64,000 nt of DNA from Bailinhaonella thermotolerans (GCF_003594875.1 NZ_QZEY01000010.1:1-64000); one strand, 5' to 3'. Shown: positions 7,666-15,896, counted from the stretch's first letter. The notes: generated from the letters alone by a model not told the origin. Program-made: numbers and translations.

Positions 7666-7874
7666 CCCAGGCCCGCCCCGCGCGCCGCCGCTACCGAACG
7701 GCCTCGACGGTGTGTGCCCTGGCCGGCGCCGCCGCGCTGGCCCTGATGTACCTGTACGGCCGCACTCCCGCCGCGCTGTTCTGCATCGCGGTGTGCGGCA
7801 TCGCCGCCCACGTCATCCACACCACGGCACCGGATCAGGAGACATCGGTGAAGAACAACGAGGACGAGCGATGA
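7662..7874 (+). CDS. Small membrane protein with two transmembrane helices
   Basis: A 70-residue protein with a basic N-terminus and two hydrophobic helices at about 16-32 (STVCALAGAAALALMYLYG) and 36-53 (AALFCIAVCGIAAHVIH), ending in an acidic tail (ETSVKNNEDER). ATGA overlaps on both sides link it to the neighbouring genes. Small membrane proteins in this position are frequent on conjugative actinomycete elements (Spd-like spread proteins), but no specific homology is visible. Confidence 0.65.
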   Translation: MTQARPARRRYRTASTVCALAGAAALALMYLYGRTPAALFCIAVCGIAAHVIHTTAPDQETSVKNNEDER

Positions 7875-8038
7875 CGGCCCGCGTATGGCTCTCGCCGTGG
7901 CCGACCCGCAGTTGCCCGCGCTGTCTCGCCCACCTCGACGGCGGGCCCGTGCAGTTCTACTGCGCCCCCTGTCGCCGGTCGTTCTGCGCGGCCGACCTCG
8001 ACACCGAGACCCACGCCCCGCTGAGGAGGACCGCATGA
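7871..8038 (+). CDS. Small zinc-ribbon protein
   Basis: A 55-residue protein with CPRCLAHLDG and FYCAPCRRSFC, a two-knuckle zinc ribbon. It starts with an ATG overlapping the preceding stop and ends overlapping the next start. Codon usage matches the neighbours. Function unknown. Confidence 0.62.
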   Translation: MTARVWLSPWPTRSCPRCLAHLDGGPVQFYCAPCRRSFCAADLDTETHAPLRRTA

Positions 8039-8364
8039 CCGCCGTTCAGACCTCGCCCCAGCCTCTCAAGAGCCCGCGCGCAGCCGCATCTACCGACCGG
8101 CGTCGGTGGTGTGCGCGCTGGTCAGCACATTTGGCATCGCTGATCGTGGCGGCCCTGACGGTCGCAGCGTGCGTGCCGAGCATCCCGGAGTCCGGAACGG
8201 TCGTGGAGGCCGCCCGGTGCCCGATCAGCCCGTGTAACTCCCGTAAGTACCTCACCGTGCGCGACGCCAACGGTGTCGATCACACCTTCCGGGTCCGTAG
8301 GTCCATCTTCGGCGCCTGCCCGGTCGGGTCGGCCTGGCCAGCCTGCGAGGAGGGCCGAAAGTGA
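8035..8364 (+). CDS. Small membrane-anchored or exported protein
   Basis: A 109-residue protein with a basic N-terminus, one hydrophobic helix at about 33-46 (LASLIVAALTVAAC) ending in a Cys that could be a lipobox (LTVAAC), and a short extracellular domain with four further Cys residues (ARCPISPCNS, GACPVG, PACEEG) that could form disulfides. The long n-region makes a classical lipoprotein uncertain. Start and stop overlap the neighbouring genes. Confidence 0.6.
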   Translation: MTAVQTSPQPLKSPRAAASTDRRRWCARWSAHLASLIVAALTVAACVPSIPESGTVVEAARCPISPCNSRKYLTVRDANGVDHTFRVRRSIFGACPVGSAWPACEEGRK

Positions 8365-9326
8365 CGACCTTCACCCCAGACCCCGGCCCCGAGCCGACGC
8401 CGGAGGAGGTGGCGCGTGGGCTGGTCGAGCTGGAGCAGCACGTAGCCAGTCAGGCCACCACCCCAACCGTCCCCGCCAACACGCACAGTGCGCCCGCCAA
8501 CCAGCCCGGGGAGACTAAGCGCGTACGGCAGTTGCGCGCCGAGGTGGCCGAGGCGCACGCGCTGGCCGACCTCCAGGACGACGAGCTTCCGCTGACGTTG
8601 GACACCGAGCGGGTACGGCGACGCCGCAAGGCGGCGTACGAGGCCGCCCGGCTGCACGAGCTGGTGCAGAACCCGGCAATGCGGGCTTGGCAGGCGGCCC
8701 GGATGCGCCGCCTGTTGGTGACCGTGGCCCTGATCGCCCTGGCGCTCGCGCTGGCCTGGTCCACCGCCGGGGTTCAGGCGTTCGCCGCAGACAAGGCCCC
8801 GGCCGGTTCACCGGCCTGGTGGTTCGCCTGGCTCGTGGAGCCGTTCATGAGCCTGGCCCTGCTGGTCGTCGTCGGAGCCCGCGCTTACCTCGGCAGCCGG
8901 GACGCCCCGCTCAACGACCGGCGGCTGATCCGGATCGAATGGTTCTTCCTCGCCCTGACCGTGAGCATGAACGCCTGGCCGTACCTGCCCGGGGTCGCCG
9001 AGGTCTTCAGCTTCTCCCGGCTGGTGCTGCACCTGCTGGGGCCGGTCGTCGCGGTCGCCATCGTCACCGCCCTGCCCATCATCCTGGCCGCCTTCAGCCG
9101 CCTCGACCACGGAGCCGGTACCCCGGCTACCGGGCATACGTACAGGACGAACGGCCTCGACGTCGCGGAACTGACCGACCGCGCCCGCCGCCTGATCAAG
9201 GCCGGGGACCTGCCGCACGGGGCCGGGGCGGGAAAGATCCGAAGCGCGCTGGGGTGCGGCATGGACGCGGCCCGCGCCGTGCGGGACGCCCTGGCCGACG
9301 GCCCCGGTACCGAGAAGAGGGGCTGA
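8361..9326 (+). CDS. DUF2637 membrane protein
   Basis: A 321-residue protein. Residues 1-110 are charged and helical. About 112-250 hold four transmembrane helices (TVALIALALALAWSTAGVQA, VEPFMSLALLVVVGARAYLG, IEWFFLALTVSMNAWPYL, HLLGPVVAVAIVTALPIILA) in the DUF2637 arrangement. The last 60 residues look like a winged-helix or DNA-binding tail (RARRLIKAG...KIRSALGCGMDAARAV). DUF2637 proteins are nearly always found just upstream of tra on AICEs and actinomycete plasmids and may help transfer or spread. Confidence 0.85.
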   Translation: MTTFTPDPGPEPTPEEVARGLVELEQHVASQATTPTVPANTHSAPANQPGETKRVRQLRAEVAEAHALADLQDDELPLTLDTERVRRRRKAAYEAARLHELVQNPAMRAWQAARMRRLLVTVALIALALALAWSTAGVQAFAADKAPAGSPAWWFAWLVEPFMSLALLVVVGARAYLGSRDAPLNDRRLIRIEWFFLALTVSMNAWPYLPGVAEVFSFSRLVLHLLGPVVAVAIVTALPIILAAFSRLDHGAGTPATGHTYRTNGLDVAELTDRARRLIKAGDLPHGAGAGKIRSALGCGMDAARAVRDALADGPGTEKRG

Positions 9327-9327
9327 C

Positions 9328-9549
9328 ATGTTCATCCTCGCCACCCTCGTCGCCCTGGCCGTCGTGGCTGTGCCGCTGCTCAGCCTCGTCCACCTGATCG
9401 TGACCAAGGACCGCGTGCTCGCCCAGGTCAACGCCTGCGTGGAGCCGTACCGCAAGCGCCAGACGCAGGGCGCGGCCTCATCCGCCAAGACTCCGGCCGC
9501 GCCCCGCTACCCCGCCCAGTGCAAGCCGAACGAGGTGCCCTCATCATGA
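9328..9549 (+). CDS. Small single-pass membrane protein before tra
   Basis: A 73-residue protein with an N-terminal transmembrane helix (residues 3-24, ILATLVALAVVAVPLLSLVHL) and a short polar tail with two Cys. It begins two bases after the DUF2637 stop and overlaps the tra start by four bases (ATGA). Probably a Spd-like accessory of conjugation, by position only. Confidence 0.68.
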   Translation: MFILATLVALAVVAVPLLSLVHLIVTKDRVLAQVNACVEPYRKRQTQGAASSAKTPAAPRYPAQCKPNEVPSS

Positions 9550-11756
9550 CGTACGACCCCAACGAGCCCTACGGCGGTCCCGAGATCCCCTCGGCAAACG
9601 GGCACAAGAGCGAGGTCGGCCAGGTGGTCGCCCTGGACGAGCACCGCCGCGCCCGTCAGGCCGACACCTCCGGCGAGAGCGAGGCGACGGCCGTACGGCC
9701 CACCGCCCGCGACACCTCGTACGAAATCGAGCTGGACGAGCCTCCGCCCGCTGAGGGAGCCCCCGTCTCGGTGGACCTGCCCGGCTCCGCCGTCCCGGTG
9801 CTGACGCCGGAGGAGCGACGCCACCCGGTCATCCCGGCCGGGCTGCGCCGGGGGAACCTGGCCGCCACCGCCAAGGCGACCGGCCGCCGCTGGGGGTACG
9901 TGGCGGCGTTCCACGCGGTCCGCTCGCCCGGGTACCTGCTCCAGACCGCCCTGTGGGCCGTGGTCGGCCTGTTCCGGCTGATGGGCCGTCAAGTCCGGTG
10001 GTGGTGGGTCAACGAGCAGTACACGCTGCTTCAGCAGGCCGCCACCGACAACGACCCCGCGATGTGGCTCAAGCTCCACCGCGAAGGGAAGGCCACCCGC
10101 CGATGGCGCGGCGTGGTCCTGCTGGGCCAGCTCGTCGCCCTGGCCGTCGCGGGCGCGCTCGCCGTACAGCTGCCGTGGCAGTGGAAGGCCGGGCTGACCG
10201 CTGCGATGCTGGCGCTGCTGGCCCGGTACGGCAAGCCCGCCGGGCGGACCATCATCCCGGCCGCGGTGGTCACCCGCCGGTTCCGGAAGCTCAACAGCGA
10301 CATCGTGTTGCGCGCGTACTACGCCGCCGGGCTCGGGCACCCCGACAAGCCCAACCAGCAGATCGAGTTCGGGGCGCCGATGGCGCGCGAGGGCAACGGG
10401 TCCAAGGTGCTGGTGAACCTGCCGTACGGCAAGAGCTTCACCGACGCGGTCAACGCCCGGGAGAAGATCGCATCCGGGCTGGACGTGGCGCTCGCGCAGG
10501 TCATGCTCACCAGGGACCCGCAGAGCCACCGGAGCCACTGGCTCTGGGTGGCCGACTCCGACCCGCTGGCCACCCCGGCCGGGCGTACGCCGCTGCTGGC
10601 CTGCAAGCCCACCGACATCTGGCAGCCGGCACCGCTGGGGCTGGACGAGCGCGGCCGCCCGGTCACGCTCCTGATGCTGTGGAACTCCATCCTGGTCGGC
10701 GCTCAGCCCCGGCAGGGCAAGAGCTTCACGGCCCGCCTGCTGGCCCTGTACGCCGCCCTGGACCCGTACGTCCGGCTGGACGTGTTCGACGGCAAGGGCT
10801 CGCCGGACTGGCGCAAGTTCGCCCTAGTGGCGCACTCGTGCAGCTTCGGCTTCACGATGACCCGCGACGGGGACCCGCTGGAGACGTTCGTGCAGATGCT
10901 CCGCGACCTCAAGGCCGACGCCCAGGCCCGCTACCAGAAGCTCTCGGAACTTCCGGTGGACATCTGCCCGGAGGGCAAGCTGACCCGCGAGATCGCCCGT
11001 GATCCCCGGTACGGCATGCCCGTGCGCCTGGTGGTCATCGACGAGTGCCAGGAGTACTTCGACACCGGCGACAAGGAGCTGAACAAGGAGATCGCGGGCC
11101 TGATGGTGTTCCTGGTCAAGGTCGCTCCGGCCGCCGGGATCATCCTCGTGGACGCCACGCAGAAGCCCGGCGGCGTCGGCACGGGTGACGTGGCCACCGC
11201 CTTCACCAGCTTCCGCGACAACCACCAGGTCCGTATCGCCCTGCGTACCGGCTCCTGGCAGGTCTCGGACCTGGTGCTCGGCTCGGGGGCCTACTCCGAG
11301 GGCTTCGACTCCTCCACGCTGCTCCCGTCCTACAAGGGGGTCGGGATCATGCGTGGGGCCGGGGACGAGACGCCGACCGTGCGGTTCCACCTGGCCGACG
11401 CCGAGGATGCCGAAAAGATCCTGCTGGCCGCGCGCAAGCTGCGCGAGCGGGCCGGGACCCTGTCGGGCTTCGCGGCCGGGGAAGCCGCCGTCCGCGAGGT
11501 GCGCGACGTGCTGGCCGACGCCTTGACCGTCTTCCAGTCCGGGGAGACCGGCCTGCCCTGGACGTACCTGGCCGCCCGGCTCGCCGAGCGCATCCCCGAG
11601 CACTACGCCGACGTGACCCCCGACGCCATCTCCGCCCAGCTGCGCGCGCTCGGGGTTCCCAGCGTGGACATCAAGCGCGACGGCAAGGCGCTCAAGGGCG
11701 CGAAGAAGGCCGCCGTCCAGACCGCCATCAGTCGCCGGGAGACCACCACCGGATAG
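9546..11756 (+). CDS. traSA: FtsK/SpoIIIE-type DNA translocase for conjugative transfer
   Basis: A 736-residue transfer ATPase. An N-terminal polar region of about 110 residues leads to membrane segments near 135-150 (LQTALWAVVGLFRLMG) and 190-235 (VVLLGQLVALAVAGALAV, AGLTAAMLALLARYG). The FtsK-type motor domain has Walker A GAQPRQGKS (residues 385-393) and Walker B VVIDECQ (496-502). The last 70 residues form a winged-helix-like region (YADVTPDAISAQLRALGVPS), as in TraB/FtsK-gamma. These proteins pump double-stranded DNA between mycelia after recognising short repeats in the clt locus. The symbol follows pSAM2; the orthology is inferred. Confidence 0.9.
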   Translation: MTYDPNEPYGGPEIPSANGHKSEVGQVVALDEHRRARQADTSGESEATAVRPTARDTSYEIELDEPPPAEGAPVSVDLPGSAVPVLTPEERRHPVIPAGLRRGNLAATAKATGRRWGYVAAFHAVRSPGYLLQTALWAVVGLFRLMGRQVRWWWVNEQYTLLQQAATDNDPAMWLKLHREGKATRRWRGVVLLGQLVALAVAGALAVQLPWQWKAGLTAAMLALLARYGKPAGRTIIPAAVVTRRFRKLNSDIVLRAYYAAGLGHPDKPNQQIEFGAPMAREGNGSKVLVNLPYGKSFTDAVNAREKIASGLDVALAQVMLTRDPQSHRSHWLWVADSDPLATPAGRTPLLACKPTDIWQPAPLGLDERGRPVTLLMLWNSILVGAQPRQGKSFTARLLALYAALDPYVRLDVFDGKGSPDWRKFALVAHSCSFGFTMTRDGDPLETFVQMLRDLKADAQARYQKLSELPVDICPEGKLTREIARDPRYGMPVRLVVIDECQEYFDTGDKELNKEIAGLMVFLVKVAPAAGIILVDATQKPGGVGTGDVATAFTSFRDNHQVRIALRTGSWQVSDLVLGSGAYSEGFDSSTLLPSYKGVGIMRGAGDETPTVRFHLADAEDAEKILLAARKLRERAGTLSGFAAGEAAVREVRDVLADALTVFQSGETGLPWTYLAARLAERIPEHYADVTPDAISAQLRALGVPSVDIKRDGKALKGAKKAAVQTAISRRETTTG

Positions 11757-11797
11757 ACCCGCCCGGCCCCCGGCGGGCACCTTCAGGGCTCGCCGGG

Positions 11798-11996
11798 GGT
11801 CGCGACCGACCCGCGACCGGTCGCGGGTGCGCGACCCACCCCGCGACCGCTGGAAACCCTGCCTGATCAGCGCGAATACCCGCAGGTCGCGGGTAGCGGG
11901 CGCGGCTTTCCACGCCCAAAAGCAGCCCCAGGAGACCATGCCATGCCCCACCTGATCGCGACCGCGACCACCCATCCCGCGACCCCGACCGCGACC
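11798..11996. repeat. CGCGACC repeat cluster, candidate transfer (clt) or origin region
   Basis: About ten copies of the heptamer CGCGACC or its complement lie within 200 bases just after tra: 11798-11804 and 11801-11807 (overlapping palindrome), 11812-11818, 11819-11825, 11830-11836, 11842-11848, 11885-11891, 11957-11963, 11963-11969, 11978-11984 and 11990-11996. The second pair forms an 18-bp perfect palindrome at 11810-11827. The last four lie inside the next gene. Clusters of short repeats next to tra are where TraB-type translocases bind. Confidence 0.7.
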
Positions 11997-12227
11997 TTCC
12001 CGACCCTGGCCGCCGGTGTCGGCTGGTTCCTCCTCGCCGCCGCCCTGGCCGCCCTGATCTACGCCGCCATGTGCGCCGTCGCCCCCTTCGGCCCCTGCCC
12101 CCGTTGCGCCCCTGGCAAGGGCCGCAAGCGCAAGGCCGCGCACTGCCGCCACTGCGACGGCACCGGCCTTCGCCTCCGTACCGGCCGACGCCTCTTCAAC
12201 TACCTGCGTCGCACCTTCGCCCGCTGA
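11943..12227 (+). CDS. Small membrane protein with C-terminal zinc-ribbon motif
   Basis: A 94-residue protein. The N-terminal 20 residues are Thr/Ala/Pro-rich and encoded by the CGCGACC repeats. A transmembrane helix at about 24-46 (GVGWFLLAAALAALIYAAMC) is followed by CPRCAPGKGRKRKAAHCRHC (C-x2-C...C-x2-C) and a basic tail. The DnaJ-like CxxC/CxxC spacing suggests a zinc ribbon on the cytoplasmic side. Similar proteins occur between tra and rep on AICEs; function unknown. Confidence 0.7.
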   Translation: MPHLIATATTHPATPTATFPTLAAGVGWFLLAAALAALIYAAMCAVAPFGPCPRCAPGKGRKRKAAHCRHCDGTGLRLRTGRRLFNYLRRTFAR

Positions 12228-12263
12228 GACCGTCCACCGACGACACCAGGAGCCCATGCCCGC

Positions 12264-13151
12264 ATGAGCAACCCGATCCTGAACTACGCCCTGGCCGCCG
12301 CCGCTCGCGGCTGGCACGTCTTCCCGCTCACGCCGTACGGCAAGCAGCCGGCGAAGGGCTGGACGCGGTGGGAGAGCCGGGCCACCGCCGACCCGGAGGC
12401 GATCCGGCGGATCTGGGGGCGCGAGCCGTACAACGTCGGCATCGCCACCGGCCCGTCCGGGCTCGTGGTCCTGGACCTGGACGTGCCCAAGCCCGGCGAC
12501 ATCCCGCCGCCGGAGTGGGACCTGCCCGGCGTCGGCGACGGGGCCGACGTCCTGGCCGTGCTGGCCGAACAGGCCGGGCAGCCGATGCCGTTCGACACGT
12601 TCATGGTCGGCACCCGCCGGGGCGGCCTCCACCTGTACTTCACCGCCCCGGCCGGGGCCGAGCTGCGCAACACGCAGGGCAAGCTCGGGTGGCTCATCGA
12701 CACCCGTGCCAACGGCGGCTACGTCGTCGGCCCGGGGAGCCTGGTCATCAGCCCGGACGGCAGCGGCGCCTACACCGTGGGCAACCGCGCCCCGGCCGCG
12801 CCGCTACCCGGCTGGCTGGCCGAACGGCTCCGCCCCGCCCCGCTCCCGCCCCAACGCCCGATCACCGTCCCGCTCATCGCCACCGACCGGCGGTCGGCCT
12901 ACCTCAAGAGCGCCGTGCAGGACGAGCTGCGCCGGGTCACGCACTCGCCGCTGCGCGGCCACAACACCGCCCTGTACCGCGCCTCGGTCGCCCTCGGCCA
13001 GCTCGTCGCCGGGGGCGCTCTCCCCGAGAAGCACGTCACCACCTGGCTCGCAGAGGCCGCCACCAGCGTCGGCCAGCCCCCCGGCGAGGCACACCGGACC
13101 ATCGCCTCGGGGCTACGCGCCGGGGCCAAGCGGCCAAGGAGCCTGGCTTGA
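12264..13151 (+). CDS. Bifunctional DNA primase/polymerase (Prim-Pol) replication protein
   Basis: A 295-residue protein with an N-terminal Prim-Pol fold. The early motif is YALAAAARGWHVFPLTPYGK, the metal-binding pair is LVVLDLDVP at about 69-77, and TRRGGLHLYF at about 119-128 supplies the catalytic His. It primes and copies element DNA during the autonomous replicative phase. GGAG precedes the ATG. The next gene starts inside its stop codon and encodes the matching helicase, so the pair forms a split RepSA-like replication module. Confidence 0.88.
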   Translation: MSNPILNYALAAAARGWHVFPLTPYGKQPAKGWTRWESRATADPEAIRRIWGREPYNVGIATGPSGLVVLDLDVPKPGDIPPPEWDLPGVGDGADVLAVLAEQAGQPMPFDTFMVGTRRGGLHLYFTAPAGAELRNTQGKLGWLIDTRANGGYVVGPGSLVISPDGSGAYTVGNRAPAAPLPGWLAERLRPAPLPPQRPITVPLIATDRRSAYLKSAVQDELRRVTHSPLRGHNTALYRASVALGQLVAGGALPEKHVTTWLAEAATSVGQPPGEAHRTIASGLRAGAKRPRSLA

Positions 13152-14350
13152 CCCACCCACCACGCTCACACCTGCGCCTGGTCTCCGGCGACGCCGGAGG
13201 GCTGGAGACCAGCGCACCCGGGCTACAGCGCACCGCCTGGACGGCGGACGAGCTGATGGCCACGACCTTCCCCGAACCGAAGTGGGCCGTGCCCGGCCTG
13301 CTCGCCGAAGGCGTCAACCTGCTCGCCGGACCGCCCAAGGTCGGCAAGAGCTGGCTGTCCCTCGGCCTGGGCCTGGCCGTCGCCAGCGGCGGCAAGGCCT
13401 TCGAAGCCATCGACGTCGCCCCCGGCCCGGTGCTGTACCTGGCCCTGGAAGACACCCCGCGCCGCCTCCAGTCCCGCATGCGCAAGATGCTCGCCGGACG
13501 CCCCGCCCCGGCCGCCCTGACCTTGTCCACCTACTGCCCGACCCTGACCGACGGCGGGGACGAGGCCATCGGCCGGTGGCTGGAGCGGCACCCGGACGCG
13601 CGCATGGTCGTCATCGACGTGTTCGCCAAAGTCCGCGGCAAGGCCCCCGTCGGGCTCTCGGCCTACGACGCCGACTACACCGCCATGAGCCGCGTGAAGC
13701 ACCTGGCCGACGCGTACGGCGTCGCCATCGTGCTCGTCCACCACGTCCGCAAGATGGCCTCCGAGGACTTCCTCAACACCGTCTCGGGCACCAACGGCAT
13801 CGCGGGCGCGGCCGATGCCACGCTCGTCCTCAGCCGGGCGCGCGGGACGGCCGACGGCATGCTCCAGATCACCGGCCGTGACGTGGACGAAGCCGAATAC
13901 GCCCTGTCCTTCCAGCCCGCATGCGGCGCCTGGCACCTGCTCGACGGCCCGCCCGAGGACCACACCCTCACCGAGACCCGGGCCGCCATCGTCCGCTACG
14001 TCCGGGCCAACCCCGGCAGCAACCCCAAGAGCATCGCCGACGGAACCGGCCTGTCCTACGACAACGTCCGCAAGACCTGCCCCCGCATGGCCGCCGACGG
14101 CCAGCTCCTGGCCGACGCCGCCGGACGCTACCGCACCCCGGACAGCGACCGCACAGAAACTGTCCCTGCTGTCCCTGCTGTCCCTGATCACCCTCTGACC
14201 TGCGAAAACGCTACTGACCGACAGGGACACCCGTCCCTGCCCGGTGTCACCGCTGTCCCTGTCCAGCACAACGCCGCAGACGGCCCCGGCATCCCGCCGA
14301 CCAAGCAAGCGCCGGGGCCGCACCCCACACAGGAGGTACACCCATCATGA
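13148..14350 (+). CDS. RepA-like AAA (DnaB/RecA-fold) helicase
   Basis: A 400-residue protein with a RepA/AAA_25 helicase core: Walker A GPPKVGKSWL at residues 61-70, Walker B MVVIDVFAKV at about 155, and a His-rich sensor IVLVHHVRK. A C-terminal helix-turn-helix-like segment (NPKSIADGTGLSYDNVRKTC) comes next, then a low-complexity tail. The likely start is TTG at 13148, which overlaps the Prim-Pol stop (TTGA); the first ATG is 109 bases later and would cut into the fold's N-terminus. The tail (VPAVPAVP) is encoded by TGTCCCTG iterons. It unwinds DNA for the adjacent Prim-Pol. Confidence 0.85.
   Translation: MTHPPRSHLRLVSGDAGGLETSAPGLQRTAWTADELMATTFPEPKWAVPGLLAEGVNLLAGPPKVGKSWLSLGLGLAVASGGKAFEAIDVAPGPVLYLALEDTPRRLQSRMRKMLAGRPAPAALTLSTYCPTLTDGGDEAIGRWLERHPDARMVVIDVFAKVRGKAPVGLSAYDADYTAMSRVKHLADAYGVAIVLVHHVRKMASEDFLNTVSGTNGIAGAADATLVLSRARGTADGMLQITGRDVDEAEYALSFQPACGAWHLLDGPPEDHTLTETRAAIVRYVRANPGSNPKSIADGTGLSYDNVRKTCPRMAADGQLLADAAGRYRTPDSDRTETVPAVPAVPDHPLTCENATDRQGHPSLPGVTAVPVQHNAADGPGIPPTKQAPGPHPTQEVHPS
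14161..14261. repeat. TGTCCCTG iteron cluster, right copy, inside helicase gene
   Basis: Perfect octamers at 14161-14168, 14170-14177, 14179-14186, 14222-14229 (inverted) and 14254-14261, with a near copy CGTCCCTG at 14232-14239. The first three are spaced nine bases apart, in phase with the reading frame. The octamer also fills 163-254, about 14 kb away. Iterons inside the 3' end of a replication gene are a known place for an origin. Confidence 0.72.
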
Positions 14351-14568
14351 CCGTGGCTACCGCCGCGATCGCCCAAACCAACCCGATCCGTCTCTACCGC
14401 ATCCCCGACGCCATGGAGGTCCTCGGCTTGCGCCGAACCGTCATCTACGAGCTGATCCGCTCCGGCCGCCTCCGCTCGGTCAAGGAAGGCCGCGCCCGCC
14501 TCATCCCAGCCAGCGCCATCGCGGACTACATCGCGCTCCTAGAGCGCGAGGCGGAGGTGCAGGCCTGA
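14347..14568 (+). CDS. xis: Excisionase (MerR/Xis-type HTH)
   Basis: A 73-residue protein with a winged HTH of the excisionase family (YRIPDAMEVLGLRRTVIYEL, then IRSGRLRSVKEGRARLI). It bends DNA at the att site to direct the integrase toward excision. Start and stop overlap the helicase and integrase genes (ATGA on both sides), the standard rep-xis-int layout. Confidence 0.88.
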   Translation: MTVATAAIAQTNPIRLYRIPDAMEVLGLRRTVIYELIRSGRLRSVKEGRARLIPASAIADYIALLEREAEVQA

Positions 14569-15758
14569 TGACCAAACGACGCAGCCGGGGCGAGGGCGGG
14601 CTTCACTGGGACCCCAAGCGGCAGCGGTGGATCGCCTCCGTCACCATCGGCTACACGCCCGCTGGCAAGCGCATCGTCAAGCGCGGCAGCGGCAGGACCA
14701 AGACCGAAGCCAAGAACAAGCTCAAGGACGTCCTGCGCGACCACGAGGACGGGCTGGCCATCGCCCCCACGGACTACACGGTGAAGGACGCCGTGACGTA
14801 CTGGCTCGCGAACGGCTTGAGAGGGCGGTCCAGCAGCACCATCGAGATGTACGTCTGGTACGCGAATAAGCATGTCATTCCGGCCATCGGAGCGCGCAAG
14901 CTACGCGAGTTGTCGGTGGAGGACGTGGACCAGTGGCTGTCGCGCAAGACCAGCGAGCTTGGCACCCGGTCCCTCAAGCTCATCCACAACCTCCTCGATC
15001 GGTCCGTGCGGAACGCCATGGTCCGGGACAAGGTCAAGCGGAACATCGTCGCCCTGTGCGAGGTGCCGGAAGGTCGGGTGGGACGCCCTTCCAAGGCCCT
15101 GACACTCGACCAGGCCGAGACCGTTCTGAAGGCCGCCGAGTCGGCCACTCCGCGCATACGCGCCTACATCGTGGTGTCCCTGCTGACCGGCGCACGAACG
15201 GAGGAACTTCGGGACCTCCGCTGGGATCACGTGGTCGCGTACGAGGAACAGTCGAGCACCTGGCGCCCGGTGACCCAGATCGGATGGGAGCACGAGCAGT
15301 TCGCCATCTATGTGTGGCGCTCCGTACGGCAGTCGGGCGACACCAAGACGGTCAGGTCGCGGCGCTCGCTCCGCATCCCTGCGAGGTGCGTGCGCGCGCT
15401 ACGTCTCCTCATGAGGGAGCACGAGGAGGTATACGCCGACGGCCCGCTCGACGACCGCCGCGTTTTCGGCACCCGGAACGACACGGCGATGACCGCTGAG
15501 AACGTGCGGCGGGACTTCCGCCTTGCGATCAAGGACGCGGAAGGCATCGACGCGAAGGACTGGACGCCCCGGGAGTTGCGCCACAGCTTCGTGTCCCTGC
15601 TCTCGGCGCATGACGTTCCGATCGAACACATCTCGCGCCTGGTCGGGCACACGAACACCGTCGTGACCGAGACGGTCTATCGCAAGCAGATCCGGCCCGT
15701 CATGCAGGAAGGCGCGACCGTCATGGACCGCATCTTCCCGCTGAGTCTGGACCCTTAG
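14568..15758 (+). CDS. int: Tyrosine site-specific integrase
   Basis: A 396-residue tyrosine recombinase. The N-terminal AP2-like arm-binding region (GGLHWDPKRQRWIASVTIGY), SAM-like core-binding domain (about 70-170) and catalytic domain are all present. Catalytic residues visible are Arg210 (TGARTEELRDL), the RELR box at 335-338 with Arg338 (box II usually starts with His; here Arg335), His361 (LVGHTNT) and Tyr371 (ETVYRKQ). It ends 60 bases before the tRNA-Phe 3' end, its inferred attachment site, with a terminator between. Confidence 0.93.
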   Translation: MTKRRSRGEGGLHWDPKRQRWIASVTIGYTPAGKRIVKRGSGRTKTEAKNKLKDVLRDHEDGLAIAPTDYTVKDAVTYWLANGLRGRSSSTIEMYVWYANKHVIPAIGARKLRELSVEDVDQWLSRKTSELGTRSLKLIHNLLDRSVRNAMVRDKVKRNIVALCEVPEGRVGRPSKALTLDQAETVLKAAESATPRIRAYIVVSLLTGARTEELRDLRWDHVVAYEEQSSTWRPVTQIGWEHEQFAIYVWRSVRQSGDTKTVRSRRSLRIPARCVRALRLLMREHEEVYADGPLDDRRVFGTRNDTAMTAENVRRDFRLAIKDAEGIDAKDWTPRELRHSFVSLLSAHDVPIEHISRLVGHTNTVVTETVYRKQIRPVMQEGATVMDRIFPLSLDP

Positions 15759-15777
15759 TCACGCAGATAAACACGCA

Positions 15778-15811
15778 CGCCCCGTCCGCGATCTTGTGGA
15801 CGGGGCGTTTT
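15778..15811 (+). terminator. Terminator after integrase
   Basis: Perfect 10-bp stem (CGCCCCGTCC at 15778-15787, GGACGGGGCG at 15798-15807), 10-base loop, then TTTT. It separates the integrase from the oppositely oriented tRNA genes and may stop transcripts from both sides. Confidence 0.85.
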
Positions 15812-15817
15812 CGCAGG

Positions 15818-15891
15818 TGGTCAGGGGCAGGGTCGAACTGCCGACCTTCCGCTTTTCAGGCGGACGCTCGTACCAACTGAGCTACCTGACC
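15818..15891 (-). tRNA. tRNA-Phe (GAA)
   Basis: A 74-base cloverleaf. The acceptor stem GGTCAGG pairs with CCTGACC, the anticodon loop CTGAAAA gives GAA, and the T-arm GTTCGAC is present. The 3' end faces the element's integrase, so it contains the attachment site; the 3' half seen here presumably comes from the element. CCA is not encoded. Confidence 0.95.
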
Positions 15892-15896
15892 TTGCG

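Larger units (their letters stand above)
1..15863. mobile_element. Actinomycete integrative and conjugative element (AICE), left end outside window
   Basis: Integrase (14568-15758), excisionase, RepA-like helicase, Prim-Pol replicase and FtsK-type transfer ATPase lie in the order usual for AICEs. The integrase ends 60 bases from the 3' end of tRNA-Phe, which is the expected attachment site. Genes to the left (WhiB-like, GntR fusion, DUF2637, HD hydrolase, XRE regulator) are typical AICE cargo and regulation. I searched the first 6 kb by eye for a second copy of the tRNA-Phe 3' half and found none, so the element is at least 15.8 kb and begins before base 1. The right boundary is placed in the tRNA anticodon arm only as an estimate. 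Confidence 0.82.

Noticed and set aside
12071-13147. Upstream extension of the helicase frame antiparallel in phase to the Prim-Pol gene
   Set aside because: It is a shadow of the Prim-Pol coding sequence; the helicase begins near the TTG at 13148.
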